DNA of 26,962 nucleotides from NCBI GenBank assembly GCA_031267075.1, contig JAIRZU010000072.1:1-26962 (forward strand). Reading direction: 5' to 3'. Below the pieces are notes generated by a model. That model ran no database searches. It was not told the origin of the DNA and saw only the letters and a list, made by a program, of their open reading frames with translations. A program made the position numbers and the translations under genes. Shown one piece after another: positions 1 to 7,480 of the stretch. The stretch comes from Holosporales bacterium. Lineage in GTDB: Bacteria > Pseudomonadota > Alphaproteobacteria > RUG11792. Every line of letters starts with the position of its first letter. Position 1 is the stretch's first letter.

Positions 1-243
1 CTCCATGGCCTCAACATCGTTGGCCTCAAGAGACGTGGCTTTGCAGCGGATACGATAAGGGAGATGATGAGTGCATACAAGGACATGTTCGTGACTCCCG
101 GCGAATCCATTAACTTTACTGATAACCTCCAGCTGGTCCGTAGCAGATATGCCGGCCAGCAACACATTGAAGAAATCATAGACTTCATAGAGGCAGAGTC
201 GAGAAACCCAATCTGCACAACCGTCCCAAGCGATGAGCCCTAG
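1..243 (+). CDS. lpxA: UDP-N-acetylglucosamine acyltransferase, C-terminal part (5' end outside window)
   Basis: The window opens inside a frame reading LHGLNIVGLKRRGF..., which ends at TAG 241-243 (80 residues). GLN-x-VGLKRRGF followed by a helical tail is the hallmark of the LpxA C-terminal domain, and the tail ends with the family-like IDFIEAESRNPICT. LpxA is a cytoplasmic trimeric left-handed beta-helix enzyme that puts the first acyl chain on UDP-GlcNAc in lipid A synthesis; the beta-helix and catalytic His lie outside the window. The gene implies an LPS-bearing outer membrane, unlike Ehrlichia, Anaplasma and Wolbachia. It converges on the next gene, with a hairpin between them. Identification rests on the motif only. 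Confidence 0.88.
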   Translation, partial: LHGLNIVGLKRRGFAADTIREMMSAYKDMFVTPGESINFTDNLQLVRSRYAGQQHIEEIIDFIEAESRNPICTTVPSDEP

Positions 244-303
244 CTATCTAGAACTCAAAGCTCTCCGGGCTCACTACATGGAAGAGTGGCGGCCTCCCCA
301 TGG

Positions 304-327
304 AACGGCGCCTATAATAGCGCCGTT
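304..327. terminator. hairpin between convergent lpxA and B1
   Basis: Perfect 8-bp inverted repeat AACGGCGC / GCGCCGTT with an 8-base loop, between the lpxA stop (243) and the stop of the opposing gene (347). It is followed by only three T on the + strand, so it is a plausible but weak bidirectional intrinsic terminator. Confidence 0.5.
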
Positions 328-346
328 TCTGGAGGTTGGTGGGTGT

Positions 347-1314
347 TTAGGCTGGTGGCTGTGCCGGTTTTGGTGGGAGGGGTCGCTGGTATATAACGTA
401 AGCCCCCCCGTCGCGCAAGCCACTGCCCATGCTGTTTACAACCTGCCGTATTGTCCATCTTATCCGGAGCTTTGTGCGTATTGTAGTCATGCTGGCAGTT
501 GGGATTTGACTCATTCCTATCGCTTGGCTCTCTACCCTGCGTCCATCCTCACCTATATCGTATGTATTGCTATAGTCTTGCAGTGCTGCAAATTCCTCGA
601 TCGCGTAGCGTGTCAGCTCGTTGGCTACGAAGTCTCCCCCTGCAACGCGAGCTACTTCAGGTATGCTGATGTCATATGGAGTCTCTGGTATGGCTGTTGT
701 GTTGTCGAGTTCCACTCCTTCGGGGCACTCATATCCAAGAACTTGATGGTGGTGGTTTGATGTTTTGGCGGCACACAGGCGTGGAGCTTCGTTCGCTTGG
801 CGTTCTGCTGTGGCGTACGCGTGAGTAACTGAAAGGACAGACGTTAGGTAGGCGTTCACTCTCCATACCCATTCACTCTCGATTAGTTGTATGGTTGTTT
901 CGCTATCGGCCTTGTCCAGTTGTTGCTGGACTAATCTATTTATGGTCGTTATTACGTATCCCGGAAACGGCGCAGTGCGACTCAACTCGCGAGCAAACTG
1001 CATTGCTCCATGGATCAGCCACTGCTGATGAGTGAATAGGAATATTCCTGTTGGGGCTTGGGCTTCCTCCGTTCTCGTCGCTTCTTTTGGCGGTATTCCA
1101 AGCAGGAGCTCGAGTGTGCCAATTCTCTGCTTAAGGGTTTCGACCTCACTTTTTAGTTCTCTATTCTCCAGGAACAGCGTCCTAGTTGGAACAAGCTTTC
1201 TCTCAACTACAGGACTCTCTCTCTCTCTCTCTCTAGAACTCCACCACTTCCATACACCTCTGCTACTCCTGTAACACATAGTGCTACCGTTAAACCTACC
1301 AATTTGCTTTTCAT
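347..1314 (-). CDS. B1: phase-variable secreted protein, currently out of frame (OFF)
   Basis: No known family recognised. The ATG at 1314 follows a GGGAGG ribosome site and encodes a signal peptide (MKSKLVGLTVALCVTG..VYG). A tract of ten AG units (1215-1234) follows, and in this frame translation ends at TAG 1207-1209 after 35 residues. The body is intact in another frame from the tract to 347: SPVVERKLVPTRTL, a coiled-coil segment (FLENRELKSEVETLKQRI), about 220 variable residues and a proline-rich end. Tract lengths divisible by three units (9, 12) would join the two parts; nine units would give 321 residues. The N-terminal block is shared with B2 and B3 while the C-terminal half diverges. 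A start at 1279 gives an open frame without a signal peptide, which I consider an artefact of the OFF state. Confidence 0.75.
1215..1234 (-). repeat. (AG)10 simple sequence repeat within B1
   Basis: Twenty uninterrupted bases of CT on the + strand (AG on the coding strand), between the signal-peptide codons and the body of B1. The body frame reads RERERE across it. Because the unit is two bases, gain or loss of one unit changes frame; ten units give OFF. Confidence 0.95.
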
Positions 1315-1374
1315 GTTTTCCTCCCGATTCAAAAATTTGCGCTTCCTTGCATGTAATATGCTACCTGGAAAAGG

Positions 1375-1389
1375 TTGCTAAAAAGTTAA
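1375..1389 (-). promoter_or_regulatory. degenerate CtrA-type box upstream of B1
   Basis: Read on the coding strand this is TTAA-N7-GCAA, one half intact, at the position of the perfect TTAA-N7-TTAA boxes of B2 and B3 and beside the same A-rich tract. Functional status is uncertain. Confidence 0.35.
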
Positions 1390-1461
1390 TGCGGAAGATT
1401 TTTTTTAGTTAGGATTATAGTGCCTTGCATGATTTGGTAGGGACTGCACCGCGCTACAAGT

Positions 1462-1489
1462 TTGTTTTCCGTAGATGGAGTGGTACAAT
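1462..1489 (+). promoter_or_regulatory. sigma70-type promoter of dusB
   Basis: TTGTTT (1462-1467), 16-base spacer, TACAAT (1484-1489), giving a predicted start near 1496, 27 bases before the dusB ATG. The divergent B1 promoter lies about 100 bases away. Confidence 0.55.
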
Positions 1490-1522
1490 CTCACGTTGGG
1501 AAGACGGAACGTATGATGATTA

Positions 1523-2461
1523 ATGAGTGGTAGCTCGAAGCCGATTGTCCTCCTGGCGCCGATGGCTGGGATTACGGATTTACCGTTTCGAAGAGTAGTT
1601 CGGAGCTTTGGTGATTTCATGGTTTTTAGCGAAATGGTGGCGAGCCAAGCTGTTGTCAGGGCCGTCAGGAGAACCGGGAAGATTATGGAGGCAGATGATG
1701 ACCAGCATACCTCAATCCAGCTCGTGGGGGCGGATCCACAGATCATGGCGCAGGCTACCGAGTTGGTTTGTGGATTAGGGGCGAAGCATATAGACATCAA
1801 CTTCGGGTGCCCAGTGAAGAAGGTCATTAAGACCGATGCTGGGTCTGCAATCATGAGGGATGAGAAGCGGGCGGCGGAGATTATCGATGCGGTTGTTAAG
1901 GCGGCGAGCGTTCCGGTATCTGTGAAGATGAGGCTTGGCTGGGATGAGGAGCACATGAACGCCAAGGCGATAGCAATGATTGCTGAGGATCTTGGGGTGG
2001 CGATGGTGACTGTTCACGGTCGTACTAGGAACCAGATGTTCAGTGGTAAGGCAAACTGGAAGGCCGTCGCAGAGGTTAAGGATGCCGTTAAGATTCCGGT
2101 GATAGTTAATGGTGATATCGTTGATGCGGAGACTGCGAAGCGGGCTCTAGAGGAGAGTGGTGCCGATGGGGTCATGATCGGTAGAGGTGCCCTCGGCTCA
2201 CCGTGGATTCTACGTGATATCCAGAGTGCGATTCCCACCCAGAATGCACCTCAGCTGCGAGTGAAAACGGCCAGGACTCATATTGATTATATGTTTGAGT
2301 TCTACGAACCGAGCACTTCCATCAAGCTGTCCCGTAGGATCATGATGTACTATATCAAGGGAATGCAGAATGCAGGACAGTACAGGCAAATGGCAACGCT
2401 GCTGAAATCACGTGATCAGATCGATGAGTTGCTGGAGCTGCTAACGTTGCATATCTCTTAG
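1523..2461 (+). CDS. dusB: tRNA-dihydrouridine synthase (DusB type)
   Basis: 312 residues, close to the usual 320. An FMN- and NADPH-dependent cytoplasmic enzyme that reduces uridines in the tRNA D-loop. The TIM-barrel motifs appear in order: APMAGITDLPFRR near residue 12, INFGCPVKKVIKTDAGSA with the catalytic Cys near residue 97, VSVKMRLGW near 140, VHGRTRNQMFSGKANW near 167, VNGDI near 195 and GVMIGRGALGSPWI near 215. The ATG at 1523 is the first start in frame; the upstream ATG at 1513 runs into a stop. The ribosome site is weak. In many proteobacteria dusB precedes fis or ntrB; here it stands alone between secreted-protein genes. Confidence 0.93.
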   Translation: MSGSSKPIVLLAPMAGITDLPFRRVVRSFGDFMVFSEMVASQAVVRAVRRTGKIMEADDDQHTSIQLVGADPQIMAQATELVCGLGAKHIDINFGCPVKKVIKTDAGSAIMRDEKRAAEIIDAVVKAASVPVSVKMRLGWDEEHMNAKAIAMIAEDLGVAMVTVHGRTRNQMFSGKANWKAVAEVKDAVKIPVIVNGDIVDAETAKRALEESGADGVMIGRGALGSPWILRDIQSAIPTQNAPQLRVKTARTHIDYMFEFYEPSTSIKLSRRIMMYYIKGMQNAGQYRQMATLLKSRDQIDELLELLTLHIS

Positions 2462-2465
2462 GTGA

Positions 2466-2504
2466 TGAAGCATGCCCCAGCATCTAGCCAGGGCATGTTC
2501 TTCA
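2466..2504. repeat. 39-bp hairpin repeat, copy 1 (3' of A1)
   Basis: TGAAG-CATGCCC, 13-base loop, GGGCATG-TT-CTTCA: a 12-bp stem with a TT bulge. An almost identical copy lies at 3883-3921, just past the stop of A2, so each A gene carries the hairpin at its 3' end. There is no T-run on either side, so it may be an mRNA-end stabiliser or rho-type site rather than an intrinsic terminator. Confidence 0.7.
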
Positions 2505-2529
2505 CAGTGTTGTGCTGTGCTGGAAGGTG

Positions 2530-3837
2530 TTAGGTTCCACTCTTGCGTGTGGTCTGTTTGTAGAGGCCGGCAGCGATAAGTGGTGTTGAGTACGCATAGG
2601 CTCGTGCACTGTCCGTTCGGACTAGGGTTGTGATCTGGCCCCATAGGCGGTCGGCAGCGGCTGGGGTGAGGGACTTTATGGTCCAGGCTAGGACTTCCTG
2701 CAGTCTGGCAAGCTGGTCTATCGCTTGGTTGAATGCCGTGTCGATGCTTTCTAAACTCGCTCCCATCCGGTCCTCGGCTATCAGCTGCTCGCTCTTGGCT
2801 TTCTCCAGCTGTTCTCTTGCACGAGCTAGCTCCTCCTGTTGTTCTGTGTACCTTCTACGACTCGCACGCGCTCTCTCTTTCAGTGTGTCGATGTCGTCGG
2901 TCAGCTTCGGGGCCGGGCCTCCGAAGTCGAGGAGTGTTATCACTTCGCTAATATCGGCTTGGAGTAGGGTGGGGCTCTCATTCCATTCCTGTTCACCCTC
3001 CCTCGTGCTCTGGCTGAGCTGCCTTCTGGGGGTTTCGATTTGCTGAGTGAGGGTTTCGATTTGCCGGGTGAGGGCCTCATTCTGTTGAGCGAGCTCTTTA
3101 AAGTGTTGGGCTGAGGTTTCTTGCAGGTACTTGAGGGCAGTGATGTTCCTCCTGGCCATGGCGAGTTCTTGGGTGGTGGTGAGGTTCAGTTCCTCACTCT
3201 CGCGCAGCTCTTGCCTCTTGAGGTCTAGCTCTCGCTTCGCTCTGTCAAGTTCGCCCCGTAAGTCGTTGATCAGGCTCTCATACCAGCTTATCGCTGCTTC
3301 AGATTCCGGCGGTGTGGAGGTTGGGTCACCCGCGGGTTCGCCACATCCATCAGGTATCCCGGGGGCAGGCTCTCCTGCGCGGCTGCTGGACACGCTTGAC
3401 GCGCTCTGCATCTCTCCCTCCAGCTGCCTGAACTTCCTGAGCGTGCCTACGAGTCGCTCAAGTGGTGTTGGTGCCGTGGTGACTGCTCGCATCGGGGGGA
3501 CCAACATGTGCCTCCTGACCACGTGCACTTCGGCGGACCCGGTTCCATCCTTCACCAGTGGTCGCGTGGCTGTCCCAGCTGTGGGGACGCTGCCCGCCCC
3601 AGTGCTGGGGGCCTTCAAGGATGTATCAGGAGCACTCTGCGCTTCATGTTTCGGCTCTTCCTCAGGAGTTTTCCGCAGGCTCTCCTCTGGAGCCGCTTTG
3701 TCTACTGCCATGTCCTCCGCAAGCTTCTCACCCGGACGCTCTCGCACTCGCCAGCCCGTGGCTGGCTCCATCGCACTGACCTCTGCTGCTGTTATGCTAA
3801 TCATCGCTGCCGCGAGCAGCAACTTTGTTCTTCTCAT
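2530..3837 (-). CDS. A1: secreted coiled-coil protein
   Basis: No database family recognised. 435 residues from the ATG at 3837, chosen because AGGAG lies at proper distance; an ATG at 3861 would add eight charged residues before the signal peptide. Signal peptide MRRTKLLLAAAMISITAAEVSA, then a Pro/Glu/Ser-rich low-complexity region to about residue 115, a long coiled coil (about 180-270, heptads such as LRGELDRAKRELDLKRQELR and NEALTRQIETLTQQIETPRR), a second helical segment (about 310-375) and a globular tail with ITTLVRTDSARAYAYSTPL. The signal peptide matches A2 and A3 (ILLAA...VxEVxAM), which defines the A family. It lies 66 bases downstream of A2. Likely periplasmic or surface exposed; function unknown. 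Confidence 0.7.
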   Translation of the reverse strand: MRRTKLLLAAAMISITAAEVSAMEPATGWRVRERPGEKLAEDMAVDKAAPEESLRKTPEEEPKHEAQSAPDTSLKAPSTGAGSVPTAGTATRPLVKDGTGSAEVHVVRRHMLVPPMRAVTTAPTPLERLVGTLRKFRQLEGEMQSASSVSSSRAGEPAPGIPDGCGEPAGDPTSTPPESEAAISWYESLINDLRGELDRAKRELDLKRQELRESEELNLTTTQELAMARRNITALKYLQETSAQHFKELAQQNEALTRQIETLTQQIETPRRQLSQSTREGEQEWNESPTLLQADISEVITLLDFGGPAPKLTDDIDTLKERARASRRRYTEQQEELARAREQLEKAKSEQLIAEDRMGASLESIDTAFNQAIDQLARLQEVLAWTIKSLTPAAADRLWGQITTLVRTDSARAYAYSTPLIAAGLYKQTTRKSGT

Positions 3838-3882
3838 GCTGTTTCTCCTATTATGGTTCATGCCGCCGAGCCCTCAGGGTGA

Positions 3883-3921
3883 TGAAGCATGCCCCAGTGT
3901 TCAGCCAGGGCATGTTCTTCA
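3883..3921. repeat. 39-bp hairpin repeat, copy 2 (3' of A2)
   Basis: Same stem as copy 1 (TGAAGCATGCCC / GGGCATG-TT-CTTCA), seven bases past the stop of A2 and between A2 and A1. Only loop bases differ (GTGTT for CATCT), which fits either duplication of gene plus hairpin or selection on the stem. Confidence 0.7.
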
Positions 3922-3927
3922 CGGTGT

Positions 3928-5286
3928 TTAGCGGCGCTTCTTGGTGGGCTGTTTAGTGGACGGCGGCCGTCTGTTGGGGCTTGTCTGCTGCACGTCCTGC
4001 TCTGCTTGTCGGCAGGCATCTGCTAGCTCGGGCTCTTGTTGGGACATTTCGGCTATGTCCACGAGTAGTTGGCTTCTGTCGTTGGGATTGAGGTAGTGGG
4101 CCACCATGTGCCTCCTTATGCGCCTGTCGGCAGTTTCTCTGCTGGTGGCAGCCTCCAGCGCTTTGGTAGCCTGTTCGATCTCACCGGTCCTATTTATGTA
4201 CGTTTGCAGTTCGTCCTTCGTGGCATGTAGCTGCTCTGCTTGCCGTTCATTCGCTTGCTTGAGTTGTGTATTCTCCAGCCTCAGCAGTCGCACGCCGGTT
4301 ATCAGCGGGTCGTCGTTCTCGGTGTCGAAAGGTAGATTCGTCGGCCATGCAGGTGGTACAGGCTGTCCTCCCGTGCTTCTGCGTGTGGAGACGCTGATTA
4401 GTAGTCGTAGTGCCGTATCGATGTCCGATTGATCCTGGCCTATGTTTGCTTGCGTCCCATTAAGCTGCTCCCGGAGGTCAGAGCGTTCCCGCCGTAACTC
4501 GTCAAGTTGTGCTTGCAGAATTTGTATATCTTGCTGGTAGCGCTCGCTCAGGTTGCGTAGATCGTCGTTTTCAGCGTTTAGTGTGGTGATCCGCGTCTTG
4601 TGTGCGTTGAGTTCCCTGGCAATGCGATCGTACGCCTCTTGGGTCTGCCCTCTCTGTGCTTCCGCTTCGTCTCGCTCGTGTTCGAACCCTGCGAGCTGCT
4701 CAGCGGTTTGGTCACGTTCACTCCTGGCTTGATCACGCTGTATTCTATATTCCACAAGTGCAGCGGCCAGGCGTTCCAGTGCTAGCTGTCCCTCGGATGG
4801 CACTCGAGTTAGTGGTTCGCGCTTCCTTGGAGCTCCACAAAATGGCCTAGTGAAGGAGCTATCCTTTCGCGGAGGAGCTGTCTCTCCGGAGCCTACGAGG
4901 CCGCCACTAAGCTCCGGGTCTCCAATAGCCGAAGCTGCTTCTGCACGCGGTGTTAATGTTGCAGGTGGAGGCATTGGTGTTACTAGCACAACTGGGAGGC
5001 TCTCTGCGGCGTTAGGTTTACCTGCCGTTAGCCCGTCCCGGACGCTCTCCCGCGTCGTGTCTACTTCTTCTACCATACTGGCCGTCGCTACTGCCGCTGG
5101 CCTAGTGAAGGAGCTACTCTCCTGCGGAGGAGCTGTTGCTCCGAAGCCGTCACTAACATCTGGGTCTCCAATAGCCGAGCTTGTTCCTGGCGTTAGCCTG
5201 CCCCAGACGCTCTTCCGCATCGCGCCTACTTCTGCTACCATACTGGCCGCCGCTATTGCGGCTAGCAAAATCTTCGTTTTCTTCAT
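3928..5286 (-). CDS. A2: secreted coiled-coil protein with internally duplicated N-terminus
   Basis: 452 residues, no known family. Start at ATG 5286 with AGGAA upstream. Signal peptide MKKTKILLAAIAAASMVAEVGAM. The next about 130 residues contain two copies of one unit: ASMVAEVGAMRKSVWGRL...SSAIGDPDVSDG...SSSFTRP and ASMVEEVDTTRESVRDGL...ASAIGDPELSGG...DSSFTRP, so part of the signal-peptide sequence is repeated inside the mature chain. From about residue 165 to 270 there is a continuous coiled coil rich in Arg, Glu and Gln (RDQARSERDQTAEQLAG), then a spacer and a second coil (about 330-375). The end is very basic (TKQPTKKRR). It lies upstream of A1 on the same strand and may be cotranscribed. 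Probably exported; role unknown. Confidence 0.7.
   Translation of the reverse strand: MKKTKILLAAIAAASMVAEVGAMRKSVWGRLTPGTSSAIGDPDVSDGFGATAPPQESSSFTRPAAVATASMVEEVDTTRESVRDGLTAGKPNAAESLPVVLVTPMPPPATLTPRAEAASAIGDPELSGGLVGSGETAPPRKDSSFTRPFCGAPRKREPLTRVPSEGQLALERLAAALVEYRIQRDQARSERDQTAEQLAGFEHERDEAEAQRGQTQEAYDRIARELNAHKTRITTLNAENDDLRNLSERYQQDIQILQAQLDELRRERSDLREQLNGTQANIGQDQSDIDTALRLLISVSTRRSTGGQPVPPAWPTNLPFDTENDDPLITGVRLLRLENTQLKQANERQAEQLHATKDELQTYINRTGEIEQATKALEAATSRETADRRIRRHMVAHYLNPNDRSQLLVDIAEMSQQEPELADACRQAEQDVQQTSPNRRPPSTKQPTKKRR
4844..5178 (-). repeat. diverged tandem duplication inside A2
   Basis: Two related blocks, 4844-4930 and 5099-5178, both begin GGCCTAGTGAAGGAGCT on the + strand and both contain GGGTCTCCAATAGCCGA. 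They encode the repeated IGDP...SSFTRP segments of A2. The spacing of about 250 bases, and the signal-peptide-like segment in the second unit, indicate a duplication that began within the 5' end of the gene. Confidence 0.75.
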
Positions 5287-5400
5287 ACTGGTTCATTCCT
5301 ATTAGAATCCACGCGACGTATTCTATCACATAATCCATTTCAAATCATCAGAAAATTTCAGAAAAATGATATAGGCATTCTAGGAAATTGCGCGCTATGT
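5287..5400 (-). promoter_or_regulatory. conserved leader and promoter of A2
   Basis: Aligns with the region upstream of A3 (9453-9560): both have TGTGATAGAAT (here 5320-5330), an extended -10-like element, about 35-45 bases before the ATG. Both have related TGATRATTTRARAT sequence further upstream and a distal AGGAAATTGCGC block. No clear -35 consensus. Confidence 0.45.
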
Positions 5401-5452
5401 CGAATCATCCCCCTCTCCAATGGCCCCAGCAGCTGTTTCAACATTAGGGGCT

Positions 5453-5480
5453 TTGCATTATTTTGAGACAGCTGTATACT
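5453..5480 (+). promoter_or_regulatory. promoter of ftsZ-nuoA
   Basis: TTGCAT (5453-5458), 16-base spacer, TATACT (5475-5480). The predicted start near 5487 leaves a very short leader before the candidate starts at 5490 and 5517. Confidence 0.5.
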
Positions 5481-5516
5481 ATCATTCTGATGAGTGGGTT
5501 TGCACGTTGTTTTGAG

Positions 5517-6896
5517 ATGACTAATCATGAGTCCGGTGAGAACGTAGAGCAGCGAGAGCTAGGTCCTAAGATTGTAGTTGTCGGCGTGGGAGGGGCTGGA
5601 GGAAACGCAGTCAATAATATGATACGCTCCAATCTGGAGGGGGTAATTTTCGTTGTCGCCAATACTGATGCCCAGGCGCTAAAGCAGTCATTATCTCCGA
5701 ATGATCACAGGATCCAGCTCGGCCTCTCTATCACACGCGGGTTAGGTGCAGGATCTAAACCTGATGTTGGACGTGCCGCCGCAGAAGAGTCAGCCGATGA
5801 AATCTTAAAGATTGTAGATGGGGCGAACATGCTGTTTATCACTGCTGGAATGGGAGGTGGTACCGGAACTGGAGCCGCTCCCGCAATCGCTAAGATAGCA
5901 AGAGATGCAGGTATCCTGACTGTCGGTGTCGTGACGAGGCCATTTACATTCGAGGGGGCTAACAGGGCGAAGATAGCAGAAGGTGGAATTGAGGATTTGC
6001 AGCAGCATGTTGATACCCTCCTCATAATCCCAAATCAGAACCTATTTAGATTGGCTAATGAAAATACGACTTTCGCTGATGCATTCAAGATGGCTGATAA
6101 TGTCCTATACTCCGGGGTGCGCGGTGTTACAGACCTTATGATAATGCCGGGTCTCATAAACCTGGATTTTGCCGATATCAGAGCCGTCATGAGCGAGATG
6201 GGAAAGGCGATGATGGGGACAGGAGAGGCAGAGGGAGATAGAAGAGCTCTCGATGCAGCCGAGGCCGCTATATCTAACCCGCTACTCGATGACGTATCGT
6301 TACAGGGAGCGCGTGGAGTCTTGATCAACATTACAGGCGGCTACGATATGACATTGTTCGAGGTAGATGAGGCAGCGAACCGAATAAGGGATGAGGTTGA
6401 CTCGGAAGCTAATATCATCTTCGGATCAACGTTTGATGAGCGCCTGAATGGGAAGATTCGTGTATCTGTAGTGGCAACTGGGATCGGTGTTCAGCGCGAG
6501 CATATGTTCAAGGGAAAGGATACTGCATCTGTCATGGCGTTCAACAACCGGAAGAGCAACCCCGATAATATGAGGGCCTTTGACGAAGCGAGTATGAAGC
6601 AGTTTGCTGCTCCAGATCATGATATCGGTGAACCACAGAGAATGGGCTCAGCCGTTGATGATGACCGCATTGACCAGCAGGATGAGTATCAGAGGAAGAT
6701 AGCGAATGAGCCATCCAAAAGGAGGACTTCCTCGTTTTTCGGTAAATTCACCTCAAGGTCAAAGAACCAGAGACGGTATGATGATTATGATTACGACACT
6801 CCAAGACAGGATTTACCGAGGGAGAACCAGAGCGTACCGGATGATGCAGAGCACGACGAGCTAGACATCCCCTCCTGCTTTAGGAAGAAGAAGTAA
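5517..6896 (+). CDS. ftsZ: cell division protein FtsZ
   Basis: 459 residues from ATG 5517. The tubulin-like GTPase that forms the cytokinetic ring. GTP-binding segments: VVGVGGAGGNAVNNM near residue 20, VVANTDAQAL near 48, the tubulin signature GGGTGTGAAP near 113, and the T7 synergy-loop region with NLDFADIRAVMSEMGKAMMG. A long charged linker (from about residue 325) leads to the conserved tail DELDIPSCFRKKK, which normally binds FtsA/ZipA-type partners. ATG 5490 (MSGFARCFEM...) is an alternative start close to the predicted transcription start; neither has a strong ribosome site. The stop overlaps the next ATG by one base, so nuoA is probably translated from the same message. No ftsQ or ftsA precedes it here. 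Confidence 0.95.
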   Translation: MTNHESGENVEQRELGPKIVVVGVGGAGGNAVNNMIRSNLEGVIFVVANTDAQALKQSLSPNDHRIQLGLSITRGLGAGSKPDVGRAAAEESADEILKIVDGANMLFITAGMGGGTGTGAAPAIAKIARDAGILTVGVVTRPFTFEGANRAKIAEGGIEDLQQHVDTLLIIPNQNLFRLANENTTFADAFKMADNVLYSGVRGVTDLMIMPGLINLDFADIRAVMSEMGKAMMGTGEAEGDRRALDAAEAAISNPLLDDVSLQGARGVLINITGGYDMTLFEVDEAANRIRDEVDSEANIIFGSTFDERLNGKIRVSVVATGIGVQREHMFKGKDTASVMAFNNRKSNPDNMRAFDEASMKQFAAPDHDIGEPQRMGSAVDDDRIDQQDEYQRKIANEPSKRRTSSFFGKFTSRSKNQRRYDDYDYDTPRQDLPRENQSVPDDAEHDELDIPSCFRKKK

Positions 6897-7258
6897 TGCC
6901 ATCGATTGAGGAGCTGTCAGTATCGAGCGCTGTAATCATCCTAGCTGGCCTTCTCTCGGTCTGCGCTCTCCTCGTTTCAAGGATTTCAGAACTGCTGCCA
7001 GGCCGGCATAGTAGTAGAGCCAGTAGCGCATACGAATGCGGGTTCGATGGTGAACACGACACCGACTTTTTATACCTCTGTGAGTATGATGGGATTGTAT
7101 CATTGTTCGTAATCATCGAGATCGCCACACTCTGGCTTGTCGCCTGCTGCTCTCTCAGCATCGTGTACTCAAGCACTTCCGGCAGGCTATCGGTTAAGAT
7201 ACTAGCTCTCATCCTAATCGCCCTCCTAAGAATCACCGTGAATATCACACGTTGGTAA
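6896..7258 (+). CDS. nuoA: NADH-quinone oxidoreductase subunit A (divergent)
   Basis: 120 residues, normal for NuoA, a small three-helix membrane subunit of respiratory complex I. Helix 1 is about residues 10-30, followed by the diagnostic SAYECGFD near residue 44; helix 2 is SLFVIIEIATLWLVACCSL, keeping the acidic residue where NuoA usually has FD-x-E; helix 3 is ILALILIALLRITVNI. The loop after YECGFD is shorter and less conserved than in free-living relatives. Its ATG uses the last base of the ftsZ stop (TAATG). nuoA normally heads the nuo cluster; no other nuo gene follows here, as expected where nuo genes are dispersed. Confidence 0.75.
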   Translation: MPSIEELSVSSAVIILAGLLSVCALLVSRISELLPGRHSSRASSAYECGFDGEHDTDFLYLCEYDGIVSLFVIIEIATLWLVACCSLSIVYSSTSGRLSVKILALILIALLRITVNITRW

Positions 7259-7311
7259 CGTGGGAGGCTACAAGCAACCTCATCGCTACGAGACTTAACA
7301 AAGGAGATTGA

Positions 7312-7334
7312 GGATGGGCGTAAAAATAATTTGC
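7312..7334 (+). repeat. 23-bp inverted repeat, left arm
   Basis: Exact reverse complement of 8016-8038; the two arms bracket mlaD. It contains the ATGGGCGT box and ends in TTTGC, part of a -35-like TTGCAC. Identity stops immediately at both ends. Confidence 0.85.
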
Positions 7335-7360
7335 ACCTCACGAACATACTCTCGTACCAT
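7314..7360 (+). promoter_or_regulatory. promoter-like element with ATGGGCGT box (left of mlaD)
   Basis: ATGGGCGT at 7314-7321, TTGCAC at 7331-7336, 18-base spacer, TACCAT at 7355-7360. Same geometry as the recR promoter. The -10 is weak. It could give mlaD a longer leader or an independent short RNA. Confidence 0.4.
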
Positions 7361-7411
7361 AGACCTATGGAAATCAAACATGTGGGGTGCTGAGCCTTCT
7401 TTCCCAGAATC

Positions 7412-7441
7412 TTGAACCGAGCATGCTGATCATGGTATAAT
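7412..7441 (+). promoter_or_regulatory. promoter of mlaD
   Basis: TTGAAC (7412-7417), 18-base spacer, consensus TATAAT (7436-7441), about 40 bases ahead of the mlaD start. It lacks the ATGGGCGT box. Confidence 0.6.
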
Positions 7442-7480
7442 GGTGAGATTGGATTGCCTCTGTTTTGTTAATGTAACTAT

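Noticed and set aside
233..760. 175-codon open frame on the + strand
   Set aside because: It lies opposite the B1 body, lacks a ribosome site and is Cys/Trp/Tyr-rich as expected for an antisense frame.
1032..1274. + frame containing repeated Ser-Leu
   Set aside because: It is the reverse reading of the AG tract in B1 and has no other support.
3131..3931. 266-codon + frame opposite A1
   Set aside because: Ser/Leu-rich antisense shadow of a coiled-coil gene; it runs through the A1 ribosome site and the 3' hairpin of A2.
6880..7377. 165-codon minus frame opposite nuoA
   Set aside because: Antisense to nuoA, which has the YECGFD motif and coupling to ftsZ.
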